Shown piece after piece: positions 56,532 through 64,000 of a stretch of DNA of 64,000 nt (its first letter is position 1; the number at the start of each line of letters is the position of its first letter). The stretch lies in NCBI RefSeq assembly GCF_030283145.1, contig NZ_JASNWE010000001.1, positions 1,921,751-1,985,750 of the forward strand. The letters run 5' to 3'. Made by a program: the position numbers and the translations under genes. The stretch comes from Actinomadura xylanilytica. GTDB lineage: Bacteria; Actinomycetota; Actinomycetes; Streptosporangiales; Streptosporangiaceae. A model generated the notes under the pieces. That model was not told the origin of the DNA. It saw only the letters and a list, made by a program, of their open reading frames with translations, and did no database searches.

Positions 56532-56687
56532 GAGATGGTTCCCCTGCCCCAAAAGCTCCCGAGACCCCACGGTCACAGAAGTAATGAAAGAGTAACCTGT
56601 CGCTAACTCCAGGTCTTCCGGCCTCCTCCGCCACGGCCGTTCCTGGACACATCCCCAATCCCGCATCGAAGATCGAGGAGAGACCGC

Positions 56688-57275
56688 ATGTCCCACCCGG
56701 GATCGCGTCCGCCCAAGCATCTGGCCGCGACAGGCGCGGTGCTGGCGCTGGCGCTGGCGCTGACGGGCTGCTCGGGCGGGAAGGACAAGGCCGCCGACAA
56801 GCCCGGGCCGCCGCCCCCGCCGCCGAGCGAGCAGGCCCCGAAGGACGCCACCGCCGCTCCCGGGTCGCTGACGCTGAAGTCGACGACGGGCCTGCGCAAG
56901 CCGGTGACCTACGACGACAAGGTCACCGTCGCGGTCAGCGACGTCCGCTATGTGAAGAACAAGGCCCAGGGGCCGGGCGAGATGACCGGCAAGCAGCTCA
57001 CCATCTTCACACTGCGCTTCACCAACGGATCCGGCAAGGCGCTCGACCTCAACAAGGTCAAGGTGCTCGCCAAGTACGGGCCCCGGCAGGAGCAGGCGAC
57101 CCCCACCTCCTACGCCAACCTCAACGACTTCTACGGCACGGTCGCACCGGGCAAGAACCGGACCGCGTCGTATGCGTTCGACCTGCCCGCGACGGGCTAC
57201 AAGTCGGTGGCGCTCGGCGTCAGCTTCGACGCCACTCACAAGACGGCCGTCTTCGCGGGCTCGCTCAAGCACTGA
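56688..57275 (+). CDS. Secreted lipoprotein
   Basis: The 195-residue protein has a signal peptide with lipobox LTGC (Cys about 28), a Pro/Lys linker, and a beta-rich domain with TGKQLTIFTLRFTNGSGKAL, resembling DUF4352-type immunoglobulin-like domains. It would sit on the outer face of the membrane. ATG 56688 has GAGGAGAG upstream. It is divergent from paralog B and 13 bases ahead of the beta-helix gene, so the two are likely co-transcribed. Confidence 0.8.
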   Translation: MSHPGSRPPKHLAATGAVLALALALTGCSGGKDKAADKPGPPPPPPSEQAPKDATAAPGSLTLKSTTGLRKPVTYDDKVTVAVSDVRYVKNKAQGPGEMTGKQLTIFTLRFTNGSGKALDLNKVKVLAKYGPRQEQATPTSYANLNDFYGTVAPGKNRTASYAFDLPATGYKSVALGVSFDATHKTAVFAGSLKH

Positions 57276-57288
57276 AAAGGGTAGCTTC

Positions 57289-59142
57289 ATGATGGAACCC
57301 AGCCCAGGGGGTCAGGTGGCGGCCAGGTCGCGCGGCTCGCAGCGAGCGCTGATCGTCAAGGTGCTCGCCCTGCCCGTGGTCATCGGGGTGGGGGTGCTCG
57401 GCTGGCAGCTTCCGCGCGCGATCCATTCCGTCTCGGCCGCCCCTCCGGCCGGACCGTCCGGCGCGGCGGCCGTCGGCAGCACCGACTACAAGGTGCCCGA
57501 CGGGGCGCTGGTGGTGTCGCCGTCGGGCAGCGACTCGGCCGCGGGCAGCGCCGGCAAGCCGCTGCGCACGGTGGCCAAGGCGATCGCGAAGGCCCGCACG
57601 AAGGACACCATCGTGGTGCGCGGCGGCGTCTACCACGAGTCAGTGACCGTCCCGGCGGGCAAGCAGCTGACCATCCAGTCCCACCCGCGCGAGGCCGTCT
57701 GGTTCGACGGCAGCTCCCCCGTCGAGGCGTGGACGCCGCGCGGCGGCGCGTGGGTCAGGGACGGCTGGACGGCCAGGTTCGACGCCAGCCCCACCTACAC
57801 GGCGGGCGCCGCGGCGAGCGGCGACGACGACTTCCAGTTCGTCTCGCCCCAGCACCCGATGGCCGCGCACCCCGACCAGGTCTGGATCGACGGCCGCGCG
57901 CAGCGGCAGGTCGGCTCGCGCGGCGAGGTCAAGGGCGGCACCTTCTACGTCGACGAGGGCGCCCGGCGGCTCGTCATGGGGGCCGACCCGCGCGGCCACG
58001 ACGTGCGGGCCAGCACCCTCGACGAGGCGATCACCATCCGCGGCGCCGGCACGGTGCTGCGCGGGATCGGCGTGCGCCGCTACGCGACCGCGCTCCCCCA
58101 GATGGGCAGCGTCAAGGTGGTCGCGCCCAACGTGACCGTCGAGAACATCGCGGTCACCGACTCGGCCACCACCGGCCTCAGCGTCCTGGCCGGGAGCGCC
58201 CGGGTCCAGCAGGTCACCACCACCGGTAGCGGAATGCTCGGCGTGCACGCCAACTACGCCGACGACCTGCGGCTGAAGGGCGTGCGCAGCACCCACAACA
58301 ACGTGGAGCACTTCAAGTACTCCCCGGTCTCCGGCGGCATCAAGGTCACCCGGTCCCGCGGCGTGACGGTCACCGGCAGCCTCACCGCCGACAACTTCGG
58401 CAAGGGCCTCTGGCTCGACGAGTCGGTCTACGACATCACGCTGACCGGCAACCGCGTCGCGCGCAACGCCGACCACGGCATCGCGCTGGAGCTGAGCGCC
58501 AAGGCCGTGGTCGCGGGCAACGTCGTCCGCGACAACGGCGGCACCGGCCTCAAGGTCAACAACACCTCCGACGTGCAGATCTGGAACAACACCTTCGCCC
58601 GCAACGCGCGCGGCGTGCACCTGGTGCAGGACAAGCGCCGTCCCGGCGTCCCCGGCACGCCCGGCCGCGACCCCCGGCAGAAGCAGCCCGATCCGGAGAT
58701 GACCTGGCTCACCGGCAAGATCACGATGAGCAACAACGCCTTCGACGGGCCCGCGACCGGGGTCGGCTCCGTCGACTGCCTGCTGTGCGTGGAGGACCAC
58801 TCCCACCAGCGCAGCGGCGCGCAGATGGGCCTGACCCTCAACGGCAACCTGTACGTGCGACCGGGCTCGGTCTCGCCGCGCGGGCTGGTGCTCTGGCCCA
58901 AGGACGGCGGCGCGTCCGGCACGTTCCCGGACCTCGGAGACTTCCGCTCCGCCACCGGCCAGGAGGCGCAGGGCCGGACGCACCGCACCGAGCACGGCAC
59001 CGGACCGGACGGCGCGCTCAAACCTGCCCTGCGTTCCGAGGCCGACGGCTCGGCGGCCCAGCCGCTCCCGGGCGCGATCGCCGGGCTGCTCGACCGGCCC
59101 GCCGGCACCCGGCACATGGGCGCCTGGATCAGCGAGTCCTGA
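57289..59142 (+). CDS. Secreted or anchored right-handed beta-helix protein
   Basis: The 617-residue protein has an N-terminal membrane segment (VKVLALPVVIGVGVLGW), then parallel beta-helix repeats from about residue 65 to 500, with the Asn/Val ladder typical of pectate-lyase-like folds (KGLWLDESVYDITLTGNRV, GTGLKVNNTSDVQIWNNTF). The C-terminal 80 residues are Gly/Thr/Ser-rich and may be disordered. It could be a polysaccharide lyase, epimerase or modifying enzyme acting on the polymer made by this locus, but no catalytic residues can be assigned. ATG 57289 has AAGGG seven bases upstream. One base separates it from the polymerase gene. Confidence 0.78.
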   Translation: MMEPSPGGQVAARSRGSQRALIVKVLALPVVIGVGVLGWQLPRAIHSVSAAPPAGPSGAAAVGSTDYKVPDGALVVSPSGSDSAAGSAGKPLRTVAKAIAKARTKDTIVVRGGVYHESVTVPAGKQLTIQSHPREAVWFDGSSPVEAWTPRGGAWVRDGWTARFDASPTYTAGAAASGDDDFQFVSPQHPMAAHPDQVWIDGRAQRQVGSRGEVKGGTFYVDEGARRLVMGADPRGHDVRASTLDEAITIRGAGTVLRGIGVRRYATALPQMGSVKVVAPNVTVENIAVTDSATTGLSVLAGSARVQQVTTTGSGMLGVHANYADDLRLKGVRSTHNNVEHFKYSPVSGGIKVTRSRGVTVTGSLTADNFGKGLWLDESVYDITLTGNRVARNADHGIALELSAKAVVAGNVVRDNGGTGLKVNNTSDVQIWNNTFARNARGVHLVQDKRRPGVPGTPGRDPRQKQPDPEMTWLTGKITMSNNAFDGPATGVGSVDCLLCVEDHSHQRSGAQMGLTLNGNLYVRPGSVSPRGLVLWPKDGGASGTFPDLGDFRSATGQEAQGRTHRTEHGTGPDGALKPALRSEADGSAAQPLPGAIAGLLDRPAGTRHMGAWISES

Positions 59143-59143
59143 C

Positions 59144-60511
59144 GTGCCCGTCACCAGCCTGCTCCCGCGCCGCAGACCGCCCGCGCCCTCGGCCGGACGA
59201 TGGACGCTCGTGCTGCCGCTGGCCATCATGCTGGCCAGCGACTACAAGCTCCGCAGCCGCGACATCGACCAGGCCGTCGGCGGCAGCGCCGACCTGACGG
59301 TGCTGCTGGAGATCGGGATCTACGGGCTGGCGGCGCTGTTCCTGGTCTACCGGTTCGGGCTGCGTCTACCGACCCGCCGCACCACCGGACTGCTGTTCGC
59401 CGGGTGGGCGTTCGCCGGGTTCGTGGCGATGTCCTCGCTGTGGTCGCCGTTCAAGTCGCTCGGCGTGGTCCGCGGCGGGCAACTGCTGATCACGATGCTG
59501 GTGGCGCACACCCTCGCGACCCGCGCCACCCGCGCCGACCTGCGCCGGCTCGCGCACACCTTCATCGCGATCGTGCTGGTCTCGGTCGCGATCGGCGTCG
59601 CGCACCCGTTCCCGCGCACCAAGCACACCGAGGACCGGTTCAACTGGCTGTTCGTCCATCCGGTGATCGCCGGGGTCTACCTGGGCATCGCGGTCCTGCT
59701 CACGGTCGGCTACCTGATCCGCTGGAACGCCCCCCAGGAGCGGCTCTGGCATCCGGCCTTCTACGCCGGCGCCATGGCCGTGCTGGTGGGCGCGCTGGTG
59801 ATGACCGGCACCCGCGGGGCTGCGCTCGGCTGTGCGGCCGGGCTCGTGGTGCTGTTGTTCACCGCGCGCGGCCCCCGGGGCCGGGTCGACGTGCTGGTGC
59901 TGGGCGCCGCGGTGGCCGCGCTCGGCGTGCTGGCCTTCTCCGACACGATCCTCGCGTTCGTGGCGCGCGGCGAGACGACCGAGAAGCTGGCCTCGCTCAA
60001 CTCGCGGACCGACCTGTGGGCGCTGGCGATGAAGGCCTACGCCGAGTCCCCGGTCTTCGGCCGCGGGCTCGGCGCCTCGCGCGGGCTGTTCCTCGACGAC
60101 ATCGGCCTCGGCGGCGGGCACAACGCCTTCATCAACGCGCTGGTCGACAACGGCGCGGTCGGCGCCGCGATCTTCGCCGGGCTGCTGCTGACGCTCGGGT
60201 TCGTGCTGCTCATGCTGGCCCGGCACCGCACCCTCCGGTCGGACGCGGGCATGCTGCTCGGCATCCTCGGCTTCTTCCTGGCCGACAGCATGACCACCGA
60301 GGGACTGGCCGCCCCCGCCAACGTCTCGGGCATCTGGCTGCTGCTGCTGATCGCGTGGACCGAGACGCTGCGCCGCCAGGGCGGCGACCCGCCCGATGAC
60401 GCGGCCGAGCACGCCGGTCCGCTCGCGGCGGCGGGCCCGACCGTGACGGCGAGCCCCGCCGATCCGGAGTACACCGACGCCGGGTACGCCGATTCGGGAT
60501 ATGCCGAGTAG
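59144..60511 (+). CDS. O-antigen ligase/polymerase-like (Wzy) membrane protein
   Basis: The 455-residue protein has about ten membrane helices and the O-antigen-ligase/Wzy signature region with a large loop (SRTDLWALAMKAYAESPVFGRGLG and GGGHNAFINALVDNGAVG). This part contains the conserved His in the HN motif. It should polymerise repeat units or ligate the finished polymer to an acceptor. The C-terminal tail holds short DAGYADSGYAE-like repeats. The GTG start at 59144 lies one base after the beta-helix stop, so the two are coupled. Confidence 0.85.
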   Translation: MPVTSLLPRRRPPAPSAGRWTLVLPLAIMLASDYKLRSRDIDQAVGGSADLTVLLEIGIYGLAALFLVYRFGLRLPTRRTTGLLFAGWAFAGFVAMSSLWSPFKSLGVVRGGQLLITMLVAHTLATRATRADLRRLAHTFIAIVLVSVAIGVAHPFPRTKHTEDRFNWLFVHPVIAGVYLGIAVLLTVGYLIRWNAPQERLWHPAFYAGAMAVLVGALVMTGTRGAALGCAAGLVVLLFTARGPRGRVDVLVLGAAVAALGVLAFSDTILAFVARGETTEKLASLNSRTDLWALAMKAYAESPVFGRGLGASRGLFLDDIGLGGGHNAFINALVDNGAVGAAIFAGLLLTLGFVLLMLARHRTLRSDAGMLLGILGFFLADSMTTEGLAAPANVSGIWLLLLIAWTETLRRQGGDPPDDAAEHAGPLAAAGPTVTASPADPEYTDAGYADSGYAE

Positions 60512-60553
60512 CGGCACGCCGGATCCGGCCACCCGGCGCTTCCCGGCGGACCG

Positions 60554-61741
60554 TCAGCCGCTGCGCCGCCGTCCCACCAGGTAGAACACGGCACCCAGCA
60601 CGCCTAGCAGGCCCAGCCCGACCAGCGCGCCGGTGCCGAGCAGCCCGCCGGGCGGCCCCGACTTCGCCGGGAACGACACCGGGGCCTTCTCCTCCTGGCC
60701 CGCGGGCGGCGCGTCGGCCCCGCCCGCGCGGGACGCGGCCCGTTTCGCCGGCGCGGGCAGCGGCACGGCGCGGAACACCGGCCGGGACCCCCGGTCGGCC
60801 ATCAGCGCCCGGCGCCCGTCGGCGGCGACGCCGAACACCTCCGTCCCGGTCTGCGCGGCGGTGCGGATCACCTGCGTGATCTTGTCGCGGATCCCGGCGA
60901 GCACCCGCACGTCGGCGGTGGTCCGCAGCACGACCCGGCCGTCCGGCGCGAACCCGCCGCCGCGCACCCCGAACGGCAGCGTGCGCAGCCGCGTCAGCCC
61001 GTTCACCTGCGGCCCGAGCGCGCCGGGCAGCGCGTAGACGGCCGCCGCGGACGCGGCCTCGGTGATGATGTACATCCGGCCCTCGCGCGGCTCGGCGAGC
61101 AGGGTCGCGGCGTCGTGGCCCCCGTCGGGGTAGCCGACCTTGTACGGCTTGGCGGGCAGCGTCCCGTCCGCGAGTGTGGCGGGCTCGGCGACGCGGTACA
61201 GGGTGAGGCTCCCCTTGCGGCCCCTGCTCAGGTCGCCGAGGAACAGGCCGGCGCCGCCCGAGGCGCCCTTGACGATGGTGAGCGCGTCGGGCGCGCGGCC
61301 GGTCACCCCGGACAGCGTGTACACCGCGCGGGTCCGGCCGTCGGCGCCGAGGGCGAACAGCCGGGCCTTGCCGCCGCCGGCGCCGAGCGTCCACCACACG
61401 TCCGGATGCGCCACCCCGGCCACCAGCCCGGCGGGACTCGCCAGCCTCGCGTCGGACGGCCGGAACGCGGTCGTCGGCGCGGGCGACACCGTCGGCGCCG
61501 GGCGCGCGACCGGGTCTCCGGCGGCGTCCGCGACCGCGGCGATCCCGGCGATCCCGGCGGCCTCCACGACGCCGGTGACCCCGGTGGTGCCGGCGACCTC
61601 GGCGACCTCGGCGGTCCCGGCCACCGCAGCGGCGGTCACCGTCGTCGCCGCCGTCGCCGTCACGGCCAGGGACGCCGCGCCGACGCGGCCCGCGGCCCGG
61701 AGGAAAGCCCTCGGGTGGGCGCTTCCACTCTCAGCTCTCAT
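60554..61741 (-). CDS. Surface protein with C-terminal membrane anchor
   Basis: The 395-residue protein has a signal peptide and a low-complexity Ala/Val/Thr/Gly segment (about 30-85, with repeated GVAGIAAVA-like units), then a beta-rich domain with repeated RLFALGADGRTRAVY and RMYIITEAASAAAVYALPG strands suggesting a beta-propeller, and a final hydrophobic segment GTGALVGLGLLGVLGAVFYLV followed by RRRSG. No LPxTG motif is present, so the C-terminus is a simple membrane anchor. ATG 61741 is preferred over the frame's extension to 61795, which lies in the divergent promoter region. Function unknown; it is probably part of the surface-glycan system. Confidence 0.7.
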   Translation of the reverse strand: MRAESGSAHPRAFLRAAGRVGAASLAVTATAATTVTAAAVAGTAEVAEVAGTTGVTGVVEAAGIAGIAAVADAAGDPVARPAPTVSPAPTTAFRPSDARLASPAGLVAGVAHPDVWWTLGAGGGKARLFALGADGRTRAVYTLSGVTGRAPDALTIVKGASGGAGLFLGDLSRGRKGSLTLYRVAEPATLADGTLPAKPYKVGYPDGGHDAATLLAEPREGRMYIITEAASAAAVYALPGALGPQVNGLTRLRTLPFGVRGGGFAPDGRVVLRTTADVRVLAGIRDKITQVIRTAAQTGTEVFGVAADGRRALMADRGSRPVFRAVPLPAPAKRAASRAGGADAPPAGQEEKAPVSFPAKSGPPGGLLGTGALVGLGLLGVLGAVFYLVGRRRSG

Positions 61742-61785
61742 GTGACGTCCATATCTGCGGGGAACCGTGTGGCATTCTTGCGCAT

Positions 61786-62379
61786 GTGGATCCACTCGGC
61801 ATCAAAGGCGCTTTCTCGTTCTCCCCCCGTGTGCACGGCGACGGCCGGGGCTCGTTCCACGAGTGGTTCCGGAGCGACCTGCTCCAGAAGCAGACCGGGC
61901 ATCCCCTGCACCTCGCACAGGCCAACTGCTCGATCTCGGCCCGCGGTGCCCTGCGCGGCGTCCATTTCGCCGACGTCCCGCCCGGGCAGGCCAAGTACAT
62001 CACCTGCGTCCGGGGGGCGATCCTCGACGTGGTCGTCGATCTGCGCGTCGGGTCGCCGACGTTCGGCACGTGGGAGGCGGCGCGGCTCGACGACGAGGAG
62101 CACCGCTGCCTCTACATCGCCGAGGGTCTCGGCCACGCGTTCATGGCGCTGACCGATGACGCCACGGTGGTCTACCTGTGCTCGGAGTCCTACAGCCCCG
62201 AACGTGAGCACGGCGTGCACCCCCTCGACCCCGAGCTCGGCATCGAGTGGCCGGCCGGGATCGAGCCGGCCCTGTCGGCCAAGGACGCCGCCGCCCCCTC
62301 GTTCGCCGAGGCGCGCGACTCCGGCCTGCTCCCCGATTACCGGCAGTGCCTCGACTATTACGCCGTACTCGGCGCCTAG
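61786..62379 (+). CDS. rfbC: dTDP-4-dehydrorhamnose 3,5-epimerase
   Basis: The 197-residue cupin-fold protein has the catalytic His in ALRGVHFAD, the conserved LDVVVDLRVGSPTFG strand, and YIAEGLGHAFMAL. It epimerises dTDP-4-keto-6-deoxyglucose at C3 and C5 in the rhamnose pathway. The GTG start at 61786 has no clear ribosome site and lies only 44 bases from the divergent start at 61741, so the transcript may be leaderless. It is convergent with rfbD. Confidence 0.92.
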   Translation: MDPLGIKGAFSFSPRVHGDGRGSFHEWFRSDLLQKQTGHPLHLAQANCSISARGALRGVHFADVPPGQAKYITCVRGAILDVVVDLRVGSPTFGTWEAARLDDEEHRCLYIAEGLGHAFMALTDDATVVYLCSESYSPEREHGVHPLDPELGIEWPAGIEPALSAKDAAAPSFAEARDSGLLPDYRQCLDYYAVLGA

Positions 62380-62416
62380 AGAGGCCGCTCTTTACCAGGA
62401 GTTGCCGGAGCGCCCG

Positions 62417-63268
62417 TCAGCGCAGCTCCGGCCAGGCGGCGTGGAGCGCCTCGCGCCAGTCGCGGATCGGCGGCAGCCCGGCGGCGGGCCAGCGGCCGTG
62501 GCCGAGGACGCTGTTGGACGGGCGCGGCGCGGGCCGCGGGAACCGGTCGCTCGTCGTCGGGCGCACCCGGCCGGGATCGAGGCCGAGCAGGGTGAAGACC
62601 TCGCGGGCCAGGCCGTGCCAGGTCGTGCCGCCCCCGCTGGTGCCGTGGTAGACGCCGGGCGGCGCGGCGGAACCGGCCAGCGCGATGACCTGGTCGGCGA
62701 GGTCGCCGGTCCAGGTGGGCTGCCCCCGCTGGTCGGCGACGACGTCGACGGTCTCCCGGGTCGCGGCCAGGCCCGCCATCGTCCGGACGAAGTTGGGGCC
62801 GTGCGCCCCGTACAGCCAGGCGGTGCGCACCACGTAGCCGGTGCCGGCGGCGAGCACGGCGCGCTCGCCCGCGAGCTTGGTGCGGCCGTAGGCGTTCGCC
62901 GGACGGGTGGGCGCGTCCTCGGCGTACGGCCCGGACCCGGTCCCGTCGAAGACGTAGTCGGTCGAGATCTGCACCAGCGTGGCGCCGGTGCCGGCGCAGG
63001 CCGCGGCGAGGTGCCGCACCGCGGTGCCGTTGACGGCGAGCGCGGCGTCCTCGTCGGTCTCGGCGTCGTCGACGGCGGTCCAGGCGGCGCAGTTGACCAC
63101 GGTCGCCGGCCGGTGCCGGTCCAGTGCGGCGCGGACGGACTCCGGATCGCGCAGGTCGAGGACGTCGCGGGCGGGGGCGGCGACCTCGTGGCCGGCGGCG
63201 CGCAGCCGGGCGACCAGGTCGGTGCCGAGCATCCCGCCGCCGCCGGTGACCAGCCAGCCCGCCGTCAC
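62417..63268 (-). CDS. rfbD: dTDP-4-dehydrorhamnose reductase
   Basis: The 283-residue SDR-family enzyme has the Rossmann motif VTGGGGMLGTDLVARL, the catalytic-Thr region STDYVFDG and YGRTKLAGE (YxxxK). It reduces dTDP-4-keto-L-rhamnose to dTDP-L-rhamnose with NAD(P)H. The GTG start at 63268 overlaps the rfbB stop (GTGA), so the two are coupled. Confidence 0.93.
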   Translation of the reverse strand: MTAGWLVTGGGGMLGTDLVARLRAAGHEVAAPARDVLDLRDPESVRAALDRHRPATVVNCAAWTAVDDAETDEDAALAVNGTAVRHLAAACAGTGATLVQISTDYVFDGTGSGPYAEDAPTRPANAYGRTKLAGERAVLAAGTGYVVRTAWLYGAHGPNFVRTMAGLAATRETVDVVADQRGQPTWTGDLADQVIALAGSAAPPGVYHGTSGGGTTWHGLAREVFTLLGLDPGRVRPTTSDRFPRPAPRPSNSVLGHGRWPAAGLPPIRDWREALHAAWPELR

Positions 63269-64000
63269 CGGTCCCGTCCGGCGCTGTTCTTGAGCGGCTC
63301 CCACCAGTCGCGGTTGGCCTCGTACCAGCGGACGGTGCCGGCCAGCCCCTCGTCGAACGGGACCATCGGCGCGTAGCCGAGGGCGCGCAGCTTGGCGTCC
63401 GACAGCGAGTAGCGCCGGTCGTGGCCCTTGCGGTCGGCGACGCGCTCCACCCGGTCCCAGCCGAGGCCGAGGGCGTCCAGCAGCCGCCCGGTGAGCTCCA
63501 GGTTGGTCAGCTCGGCGGTGCCGGCGATGTGGTAGACCTCGCCCGCCGCGCCCCGCTCGGCGACCAGCTGGATGCCGCGGCAGTGGTCGGCCGCGTGGAT
63601 CCAGTCGCGGACGTTGCCGCCGTCGCCGTAGAGGGGGACCGAGCCGCCGTCCATCAGGTTGGTGGCGAACAGCGGGATGACCTTCTCGGGGTACTGGTAC
63701 GACCCGTAGTTGTTGCCGCAGCGGGTGAGGCTGACCGGCAGGCCGTGGGTGCGGAAGTAGGCCAGCGCGATCATGTCGCCGCCCGCCTTGGCCGCCGAGT
63801 ACGGCGAGTTGGGCGCGAGCGGCGCGTCCTCGTCCCACGAGCCGGTCTCGACGCTGCCGTACACCTCGTCGGTCGACACCTGCACCACCCGCGGGACGCC
63901 CGCGTCGAGGCACGCCTGCATGAGGGTCTGCACGCCGAGCACGTTGGTGCGGACGAACTCGCCCGCGCTGGCGATGGACCGGTCGACGTGCGACTCGGCC
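63265..64000 (-). CDS. rfbB: dTDP-glucose 4,6-dehydratase (5' end outside window)
   Basis: The visible C-terminal 245 residues run off the right edge, so the N-terminal Rossmann domain start is missing. STDEVYGS (catalytic Thr-Asp-Glu) and YSAAKAG (YxxxK) identify the family, and GDGGNVRDWIHAADH is typical of RmlB. The frame continues to the edge with residues AESHVDRSIASAGEF in front of the visible part, so the gene is intact as far as seen. It converts dTDP-glucose to dTDP-4-keto-6-deoxyglucose, the first rhamnose-specific step. Confidence 0.93.
   Translation of the reverse strand, partial: AESHVDRSIASAGEFVRTNVLGVQTLMQACLDAGVPRVVQVSTDEVYGSVETGSWDEDAPLAPNSPYSAAKAGGDMIALAYFRTHGLPVSLTRCGNNYGSYQYPEKVIPLFATNLMDGGSVPLYGDGGNVRDWIHAADHCRGIQLVAERGAAGEVYHIAGTAELTNLELTGRLLDALGLGWDRVERVADRKGHDRRYSLSDAKLRALGYAPMVPFDEGLAGTVRWYEANRDWWEPLKNSAGRDR

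Noticed and set aside
56532..56687. c-di-AMP (ydaO-type) riboswitch before the propeller gene
   Set aside because: The GGGGAACC-like bases only match the ribosome-site region; the conserved pseudoknot arms are absent.
56532..57290. Extension of paralog B's frame to 57290
   Set aside because: The GTG at 56531 has the ribosome site and starts the signal peptide; the extra 253 residues are antisense to the lipoprotein gene.
61786..64000. A complete rml operon in one direction
   Set aside because: rfbC is on the plus strand and rfbD/rfbB on the minus strand; rfbA is not in the window.

Overview
The window is very GC-rich (roughly 70-75 % by eye), with G/C-ending codons, many GTG and a few TTG starts, and dense overlapping ATGA/GTGA gene junctions. 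Gene content (FtsB/DivIC, a DUF501 protein, an Actinobacteria-type enolase block, SurA-like lipoprotein-MazG-Mfd, DUF2510 and DUF4287 proteins, an NhaA-DsbA fusion) points to a chromosomal segment of a filamentous or coryneform-related actinomycete. A Streptosporangiales/Thermomonosporaceae-type genome is my guess, but the sequence alone does not prove it. I saw no insertion sequence, prophage, CRISPR array or rRNA.

Layout. 0-12 kb: a truncated VWA-domain protein, a DUF2269-like membrane protein, a secreted esterase, then a sulfur/lipid block (cystathionine gamma-synthase, MMPL exporter, cystathionine beta-synthase, SGNH hydrolase, thiolase) resembling the metB-cbs-Rv1075c-fadA3 neighbourhood of Mycobacterium tuberculosis, and a small DUF4287 protein read from a TTG start. 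12-16.6 kb: a Bax-inhibitor-1-like membrane protein, a tRNA gene with an abnormal anticodon loop, a cyclopropane-synthase-like methyltransferase, the deleted remnant of an NDH-2 gene, a family-5 uracil-DNA glycosylase and a DUF2510 protein. 16.6-38 kb: the core block ppx-DUF501-ftsB-eno and pbp-mazG-surA-like-mfd, all on the minus strand, split by about 10 kb of genes absent from the same place in M. tuberculosis: a SsuABC/TauABC-type importer, an orphan histidine kinase, a saccharopine-dehydrogenase-like/PaaX-like pair, a TPR protein, an NhaA-DsbA fusion with a coupled coiled-coil protein, and a quinone-oxidoreductase-like enzyme. 38-40.5 kb: a self-contained TetR/MFS drug-efflux pair with an imperfect palindrome in front of it.

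40.5-64 kb: a cell-surface glycan locus. It holds two nucleotidyltransferases around a CDP-alcohol phosphatidyltransferase, a methyltransferase, an APS kinase fused to a degenerate ATP-sulfurylase domain, a TauE-like anion permease, a flippase, a Wzz-like protein, two GT4 glycosyltransferases, two paralogous secreted beta-propeller proteins, a lipoprotein, a secreted beta-helix protein, a Wzy/O-antigen-ligase-like polymerase, a membrane-anchored surface protein and the dTDP-rhamnose genes rfbC, rfbD and rfbB (the last cut by the window end).

How it fits together. The glycan locus looks like a Wzx/Wzy-type pathway: rhamnose donor synthesis, glycosyl transfer, flipping, polymerisation with length control, and secreted proteins that could bind or trim the polymer. 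The CDP-alcohol enzymes and the APS-kinase fusion suggest phospho-alcohol and sulfate-related decoration, which is inference; no sulfotransferase lies in the window. This locus is my best candidate for an undescribed system. The oddest single items are the tRNA with C at position 33 and a UAA-like anticodon, the ATP-sulfurylase domain lacking its active-site motif, and the pair of propeller genes that share long identical DNA tracts.
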